Origin: an uncultured Chryseolinea sp.
GTDB lineage: Bacteria > Bacteroidota > Bacteroidia > Cytophagales > Cyclobacteriaceae
DNA: 11,309 nucleotides
Direction of reading: 5' to 3'
NCBI GenBank assembly: GCA_946478915.1
Contig: CAMLER010000097.1
Location: 1-11,309 of the forward strand
The notes beneath the pieces were generated by a model, which made no database searches, was not told the origin of the DNA, and worked only from the letters and a program-made list of their open reading frames with translations. The position numbers and the translations under genes are program-made. Positions within the stretch are counted from its first letter, which is position 1; each line of letters begins with the position of its first letter. Positions 7,279 to 11,309 of the stretch are shown here, piece after piece.

Positions 7279-8646
7279 GTGAAGAAACTTTGTATTATTC
7301 TTCTACTTTTTCTTGCACGTTGTAGTCCACAGGTCCAGCCGCCCGATCCCGAAGCCCTTAAACCAGCCTGGCTAAGAACGACTCCTTACCAGGATGGATA
7401 TTATACTGGCATTGGTCATAGTGTTAAGAGCGGAGACAATAACTACGTTCAATCTGCGAAGAAAAGTGCCTTGGACGATTTAGTGTCACAAATTAAGGTG
7501 CAGGTTGCCAGTACTTCTATCTTGAATCAGATAGAAGTTGACAGGAAACTGTCCGAACAGTATGAGCAGGTTATACAGACCACTGCGGCAGATGAGATAC
7601 AGGATTTTGAGCTTGTTGATGCCTGGGAAGACGGAAATAATTATTGGGTGTATTACCGATTGTCGATTGCGCGGTACAGGGCAATAAAAGAAGAACAGAA
7701 GAAGAACGCGACCATTCTTGCAACGGATTATCTTGAGAAGGGTAGGATGGCTGAGCGCGCAGACCAACGGTTGCAGGCAATGGGTTTTTATTTTCAGGCG
7801 CTGCGTTCCATTGAGAAATACCTGGGGGAACCCATCAGGGTAAGCTTAGAAGGGAGGGATGTACTGCTTGGCAACGAAATATATTCGTCGTTACAACTGC
7901 TGTTAAACAAAATTAAAATAAGTGTGACGCCATCCGAACTCCTTGTGAACCGTCGGGTTAATCAGTCCGGGCAATCGCTGGTGGCGATGGCAGAGTTTCA
8001 TGATCTGCAGAAGCCGGCCAAAGGGATTCCTCTTTATGCACAATTTGAAAAAGGTTCGGGGATTCTGCACTCAAATTTAACTACGGACGAGCATGGTGCG
8101 GCAAAGCTATTGATCAACAAGATTGATTCGAAAGCGTTAGAGCAGACCATTTCAGTGAAGGTCGATGTGGATGCACTTAGCGGATCAGCCTCTTCACCAA
8201 TATTCACTTTAGTCAAGAAAAGCCTTTCGTCGCCTAGCGCATACGTTGTGCTAAAGGTTCAACGTCCTGTAGTCTATTTAACCGCTGAAGAAAAAAGTTT
8301 TGGGTTGGATAAAGCAAATTTTCAAATAACCAGCAGACTCAAAAATCTTTTGGCGAATAATGGATTCGAATTTACCGAGACCAAGCGTAATGCCGACTTG
8401 TGGTTTGATGTTAGATCGGATGCCGAAAAAGGTTCTATAACGGGTAGCATATACGTTACATATTTGACCAGCAGCATTAAAGTTGTAACGGTAAAGGAAG
8501 GAAAGGAAATATATGAAACCACCCTCGATCGTGTGAAAGGATATGGCCTGGACTATGACAAATCGAGCGTCGATGCCTATAACAAAACCATCGAAGCATT
8601 AGAAACAGAAAGAATTGATGAATTACTAGATACAGTGCTACAATAA
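7279..8646 (+). CDS. LPP20-like lipoprotein with extra C-terminal domains
   Basis: A 455-residue secreted lipoprotein of unknown role. The start is GTG at 7279: an in-frame TGA at 7255 and the lack of other starts leave no better choice. A short signal (MKKLCIILLLFLARC) ends at C15; the lipobox LARC has an unusual arginine at -1. Residues ~28-135 resemble the LPP20 domain named after the Helicobacter lipoprotein: an AWL..TP..DGYYTGIG opening, a long helical stretch, and a closing YWVYYRLSIARY strand. Residues ~145-185 look helical and TPR-like (AMGFYFQALRSIEKYL). Residues ~215-315 look like an Ig-like beta domain (KGIPLYAQF, TTDEHGAAKLLI). The last ~130 residues form a separate alpha/beta domain that I cannot name. 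It should sit in the outer membrane or periplasm. The neighbour 73 bases downstream is a second, smaller LPP20-like lipoprotein, so the two may work together. Confidence 0.8.
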   Translation: MKKLCIILLLFLARCSPQVQPPDPEALKPAWLRTTPYQDGYYTGIGHSVKSGDNNYVQSAKKSALDDLVSQIKVQVASTSILNQIEVDRKLSEQYEQVIQTTAADEIQDFELVDAWEDGNNYWVYYRLSIARYRAIKEEQKKNATILATDYLEKGRMAERADQRLQAMGFYFQALRSIEKYLGEPIRVSLEGRDVLLGNEIYSSLQLLLNKIKISVTPSELLVNRRVNQSGQSLVAMAEFHDLQKPAKGIPLYAQFEKGSGILHSNLTTDEHGAAKLLINKIDSKALEQTISVKVDVDALSGSASSPIFTLVKKSLSSPSAYVVLKVQRPVVYLTAEEKSFGLDKANFQITSRLKNLLANNGFEFTETKRNADLWFDVRSDAEKGSITGSIYVTYLTSSIKVVTVKEGKEIYETTLDRVKGYGLDYDKSSVDAYNKTIEALETERIDELLDTVLQ

Positions 8647-8687
8647 CACATTTTATTTGAGCCTGAGTTTGGTATTTAAATTGCGTA

Positions 8688-8723
8688 ATGAAACATATAA
8701 ACCAAAGTCCAATTGAATTATGA
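8688..8723 (+). other. Mini-ORF whose stop overlaps the next start codon
   Basis: ATG at 8688 opens an 11-codon frame (MKHINQSPIEL) whose TGA stop (8721-8723) overlaps the ATG (8720-8722) of the next lipoprotein gene as ATGA. Its first eight bases, ATGAAACA, repeat at the true start 32 bases on. It may couple translation, or it may be chance or a duplicated start region. Confidence 0.3.
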
Positions 8724-9289
8724 AACACATTAGCTATTCTACACTGCTGCTTGTCGTGCTTGGCGGCGCTTTTATGGTCGGGTGTAAAGGAAAGGAGAAA
8801 ATACCTAAAGGAGAGACAGAAGTTGTAGTGCCTTGCTCTGGACCGGATTTCTTCACTACAAACAAGTTCTTCCGTGCCAACTCAATTGGCGAAAGCCAAG
8901 ATCAGGTTACCTCGAAAAAGAAAGCCCTGGCCAACGCACGGGCTGAACTTGCGGCGAGCATTCAAACAACAGTAAAAGCGGTGACCGACAACTACACGAA
9001 CTCGCGCGAGATGAACAACAAGGAACAAGTTGAGGAACGGTTCGAACAATTGAACAGAGAAATTGTCGATCAGAAACTAACAGGGTTGAAAACAATATGT
9101 GAAAAGCTGGTAAAGACTGATCAGGCTACTTACAAGACTTATATTGCAATTGAGCTTTCCGCGGAAGATCTCGTTTCAACCTACAACGAACGGCTGTCGA
9201 AAGACGATCGATTGAAAATTGATTACGACTATGAAAAGTTTAAAGAAACTTTCGAAAAGGAAATGGAAAAGATGGGAAGAGACAATTGA
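8720..9289 (+). CDS. Small LPP20-like lipoprotein
   Basis: A 189-residue secreted lipoprotein of unknown role. The signal peptide covers residues 1-21 with lipobox MVGC at C22, followed by a basic KGKEK segment, so lipidation and export are likely. The rest resembles an LPP20 domain: a short opening around FFTTNKFFRANSIGES, then a long charged helical stretch with alternating K/A (VTSKKKALANARAELAASI), and a strand (TYKTYIAIELS) before a charged C-terminal helix rich in K and E. It shares this order of elements with the larger protein encoded upstream but lacks that protein's additional C-terminal domains. The ATG at 8720 is the only start giving a full signal peptide. Only 73 bases separate it from the upstream gene and no terminator lies between, so the two are probably one transcript ending at the terminator at 9313-9349. 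Confidence 0.78.
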   Translation: MKHISYSTLLLVVLGGAFMVGCKGKEKIPKGETEVVVPCSGPDFFTTNKFFRANSIGESQDQVTSKKKALANARAELAASIQTTVKAVTDNYTNSREMNNKEQVEERFEQLNREIVDQKLTGLKTICEKLVKTDQATYKTYIAIELSAEDLVSTYNERLSKDDRLKIDYDYEKFKETFEKEMEKMGRDN

Positions 9290-9312
9290 TGATAAATTTT
9301 TAATGGTCCCAA

Positions 9313-9349
9313 CGGAGTGGCTTGTGAGATATGCCACTCCGAATTTTTA
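9313..9349 (+). terminator. Rho-independent terminator after the lipoprotein genes
   Basis: A perfect 9-bp stem CGGAGTGGC (9313-9321) / GCCACTCCG (9333-9341) with an 11-base loop is followed by AA and five T. It lies 23 bases after the stop codon at 9289 and should end the lipoprotein transcript. Confidence 0.85.
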
Positions 9350-9496
9350 TTATGGAGCAGGGAGAATATTGATGATAGGATAAAAGGAAAATTAGGACTT
9401 TAAGCAGAACCAGGGAAGTATTGATGCCGTTAGATGTAGGATAAGGAATAATAATGGCAAATTTCCATCGTTTGCAGCCAAAGGCTAACAGTTGTT
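9350..9496. other. Purine-rich intergenic stretch with an imperfect direct repeat
   Basis: No gene is seen. CAGGGAGAATATTGATG-ATAGGATAA (9358-9383) recurs imperfectly as CAGGGAAGTATTGATG ... TAGGATAA (9411-9444), about 53 bases on, with a 9-base insertion before the shared TAGGATAA. The top strand is rich in A and G. It may be a degenerate small repeat or chance similarity in low-complexity DNA. Confidence 0.4.
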
Positions 9497-9516
9497 AAGT
9501 GAAATATGTTTCACTT
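9497..9516. promoter_or_regulatory. 20-base palindrome, candidate operator upstream of the reductase gene
   Basis: AAGTGAAA-TATG-TTTCACTT is a perfect 8-bp inverted repeat around a 4-base centre, typical of a dimeric regulator site. It lies 16 bases before a promoter-like TTTG (9532) and 250 bases before the reductase ATG. As RNA it would be a short hairpin, but only three T follow it (after the paired ones) before GGAGGAGGG, so I favour an operator. The regulator is unknown. Confidence 0.4.
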
Positions 9517-9531
9517 TTGGAGGAGGGAAAA

Positions 9532-9562
9532 TTTGATTATTGTTACCATTGACCTAATTTCG
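9532..9562 (+). promoter_or_regulatory. Candidate promoter for the reductase leader
   Basis: TTTG (9532-9535), a 19-base spacer and TAATTTCG (9555-9562) fit the Bacteroidota consensus, with one mismatch among the six fixed -7 positions. Transcription from about 9569 would run through a ~170-base leader to the terminator at 9704-9739. Confidence 0.4.
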
Positions 9563-9568
9563 TTATTA

Positions 9569-9739
9569 ATATGACCAACTGCTTGTCTCGTGTTTGTAAG
9601 TATACTGTTTTAACGGCGTGTTGCTGCTGTCAGCACCTGTTGGATCGCGCAGGATTTCTGGATACGTAATGGTCTAAAGAACTGAGAAAATATAGAACAT
9701 AACGAGCCTTTCCTGCAGAACCGGAAAGGCTCTTTTTTT
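9569..9739 (+). ncRNA. Candidate leader or small RNA upstream of the reductase gene
   Basis: This non-coding stretch lies between a promoter-like site and a strong terminator. It contains possible stems: TGCTG-CTGT-CAGCA (9622-9635), CCTG/CAGG enclosing ten bases immediately after it, and a possible closing pair GACCA (9573-9577) with TGGTC (near 9670-9674). It matches no riboswitch class I know (no SAM-I, SAM-II or TPP core). It could be an attenuator responding to sulfur status or a separate small RNA. Boundaries are inferred from the promoter and terminator only. Confidence 0.35.
9704..9739 (+). terminator. Strong Rho-independent terminator or attenuator just before the reductase gene
   Basis: A perfect 10-bp stem GAGCCTTTCC (9704-9713) / GGAAAGGCTC (9723-9732) with a 9-base loop runs straight into seven T (9733-9739). 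The upstream lipoprotein block already has its own terminator at 9313, so this one serves some transcript starting in between. It ends 26 bases before the reductase ATG, the usual place for an attenuator. Confidence 0.85.
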
Positions 9740-9765
9740 GAATAAAATATATACCACCTACTATC

Positions 9766-11309
9766 ATGGAAAGTTTCCGTTCAGAACTTGAAGATTTAAA
9801 CAACCCTATCGTTGCGCGCGATATCATTGATCTGGAAAAGCAGATCAGACTTTTCCGCGATGGCAAAATTGATGACGACAAATTCCGAAGCCTGCGACTG
9901 GTGCGGGGTATCTATGGCCAGCGTCAGTCTGGTGTTCAGATGGTTCGTCTCAAATTTCCCTTGGGCAGGATTACGACAAAACAGATCAGAAGGGTGGCGG
10001 ACATATCCGATGAATATGCCAGCAGCAACCTTCATGCTACAACCCGACAGGATATTCAAATTCACTTTGTGAGCCTTGATAAAACTCCCGAATTGTGGGC
10101 AAAGCTTCAAAAGGATGAAATTACAACCAGAGAGGCGTGTGGCAATACCGTTAGAAATGTTACGGCCTCGGATCTCGCAGGGATAGATCCAAAAGAACCC
10201 TTCGATGTTTCACCTTACGCATATGAGACCTTTGCCTATTTTCTGCGCAACCCGATCTGCCAGGAAATGGGAAGAAAATTTAAGATTTCATTTTCATCAA
10301 GCGATGATGACACCGCATTTGCTTTTATTCATGACCTCGGATTTATTCCGCGTATTGTAAATGGTAAGCGCGGGTTCAAAGTAATGATTGGAGGAGGGCT
10401 GGGAGCAAACCCGACGTTGGCAAAACTTGCGTACGAATTCCTGGAGGAGGACCAGGTGATTCCTTTAGCGGAAGCGGTTCTCCGCGTGTTCGATCGCTAT
10501 GGAGAACGCAACCGCAGAATGAAAGCGCGTATGAAGTTTTTGATGAACGATATCGGTCTTGAAAAACTGATGGAGTTGGTCAACGAAGAAAGAATAGCAT
10601 TAAAAAGTAAATCATATAAGATAAACACCAATATTCTTCCGGAGCCTGCTCTTCCGCCGGTGATCGTGGCAGAAGAGGTGCAGATTCCGAACGAACAAAA
10701 ATTTGAGCTGTGGCGCCAAACAAACGTCTTTGAGCAAAAGCAAAAAGGATTTTTTGGCGTCTACGTAAAGCTGACCCTGGGAAATATGTCATCCAAACTT
10801 GCCCGGCAATTTGCTGATATCATTGACCTGTATGCCTCTCCGGAATTTCGAATTACTGTCAATCAGGGATATCTCTTGAGGTTTGTCCGGCCTGAAGCTT
10901 TGAAACTTCTTTATTTGGCACTTGACAAACTTGGTTTGGCAGAACCCGGTTTCGATAGTGTAGCGGATGTAACCGCTTGCCCCGGTACTGATTCATGTAA
11001 CCTTGGAATTTCTGATAGCACGTCGATCTCATTGGAATTGGAAAAGGTGATCCGCGAAGAGTTCCCTGGGCTGATTACCAACCAGGATATCAAAATCAAG
11101 ATAAGTGGATGCCCTAACTCATGCGGACAACACGGGTTTGCCAGCATTGGATTGCATGGAAGCACAATTCGTGATAAGCAAGGCAAAACGTTACCTGCCC
11201 TGGTAGTTCTTCTCGGCGGTGGCAAACTTAAAGGAGGCGAAGGAATCATATCCGATAAGATCATTAAGATTCCAAGCAAGAGGGGACCTCAGGCCTTGCG
11301 TGTGTTATT
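9766..11309 (+). CDS. Siroheme/4Fe-4S nitrite/sulfite reductase, probably assimilatory sulfite reductase (partial)
   Basis: Catalyses six-electron reduction of sulfite to sulfide (or nitrite to ammonia) in the cytoplasm, for cysteine or nitrogen assimilation. 514 codons are visible before the right edge. The ferredoxin-like half domain is at the N-terminus (VRLKFPLGRITTKQ, residues ~60-73, then LHATTRQDIQIHF). Four cysteines that bind the 4Fe-4S cluster and bridge to siroheme are present: C405 and C411 (TACPGTDSCNLG), C449 and C453 (SGCPNSCGQ), with the same x5 and x3 spacing as E. coli CysI. R61, R130, K171 and K173 fit the anion-binding set. K173 in RKFK is lysine in sulfite reductases and asparagine in plant nitrite reductases, which favours sulfite. 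The C-terminus is unseen; related Bacteroidota proteins often carry an additional C-terminal region. ATG 9766 starts just after the leader terminator; no Shine-Dalgarno is visible. Confidence 0.88.
   Translation, partial: MESFRSELEDLNNPIVARDIIDLEKQIRLFRDGKIDDDKFRSLRLVRGIYGQRQSGVQMVRLKFPLGRITTKQIRRVADISDEYASSNLHATTRQDIQIHFVSLDKTPELWAKLQKDEITTREACGNTVRNVTASDLAGIDPKEPFDVSPYAYETFAYFLRNPICQEMGRKFKISFSSSDDDTAFAFIHDLGFIPRIVNGKRGFKVMIGGGLGANPTLAKLAYEFLEEDQVIPLAEAVLRVFDRYGERNRRMKARMKFLMNDIGLEKLMELVNEERIALKSKSYKINTNILPEPALPPVIVAEEVQIPNEQKFELWRQTNVFEQKQKGFFGVYVKLTLGNMSSKLARQFADIIDLYASPEFRITVNQGYLLRFVRPEALKLLYLALDKLGLAEPGFDSVADVTACPGTDSCNLGISDSTSISLELEKVIREEFPGLITNQDIKIKISGCPNSCGQHGFASIGLHGSTIRDKQGKTLPALVVLLGGGKLKGGEGIISDKIIKIPSKRGPQALRVL

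Noticed and set aside
8657..8684. TTG-N17-TAAATTGC as a separate promoter for the small lipoprotein
   Set aside because: Only four of six fixed -7 positions match, and the gap to the upstream gene is short with no terminator, so co-transcription is simpler.
9681..9700. CTGAGA followed by AT-rich bases, like part of a TPP riboswitch
   Set aside because: The other conserved TPP elements (the second conserved block and the closing stem) are absent, and the downstream gene is not a thiamine gene.

Overview
This window looks like chromosome from a Bacteroidota bacterium, most likely order Cytophagales. The evidence is a DnaQ-DnaE fused replicative polymerase, a three-gene succinate dehydrogenase operon (sdhC-sdhA-sdhB) with a single-subunit cytochrome b558-type anchor, start regions that almost all lack Shine-Dalgarno sequences, and promoter-like sites of the Bacteroidota type (TTTG ... 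TAnnTTTG). The order-level placement is inference. I see no tRNA, rRNA, CRISPR array, insertion sequence or phage gene.

Layout. Positions 1-2953 on the minus strand hold the first ~984 codons of the DNA polymerase III alpha subunit, cut by the left edge. It carries a proofreading exonuclease at its N-terminus and a PHP domain that appears to have lost metal ligands. A divergent intergenic region (2954-3623) contains a good dnaE promoter, a possible 35-residue one-helix membrane protein (3207-3314) and a weaker promoter for the respiratory operon. Positions 3624-7072 are sdhC, sdhA and sdhB, which together make a membrane-bound succinate:menaquinone oxidoreductase linking the TCA cycle to respiration. 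After a structured 206-base gap come two LPP20-like lipoprotein genes (7279-8646 and 8720-9289). Each start codon is overlapped by the stop codon of a tiny upstream ORF. A strong terminator (9313-9349) ends this block.

The last gap (9350-9765) is the least explained part. It holds an imperfect direct repeat, a 20-base near-perfect palindrome, a promoter-like site and a ~170-base stretch ending in a textbook terminator only 26 bases before a siroheme/4Fe-4S reductase gene. That gene starts at 9766, is cut by the right edge, and by its active-site lysines looks like a sulfite rather than a nitrite reductase. This arrangement suggests a transcription attenuator or a small RNA controlling sulfur assimilation; it matches no riboswitch I recognise.

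Most of the window is ordinary core metabolism and replication. The best candidates for something undescribed are the leader upstream of the reductase, the small membrane protein, and the stop-start overlaps at both lipoprotein genes.
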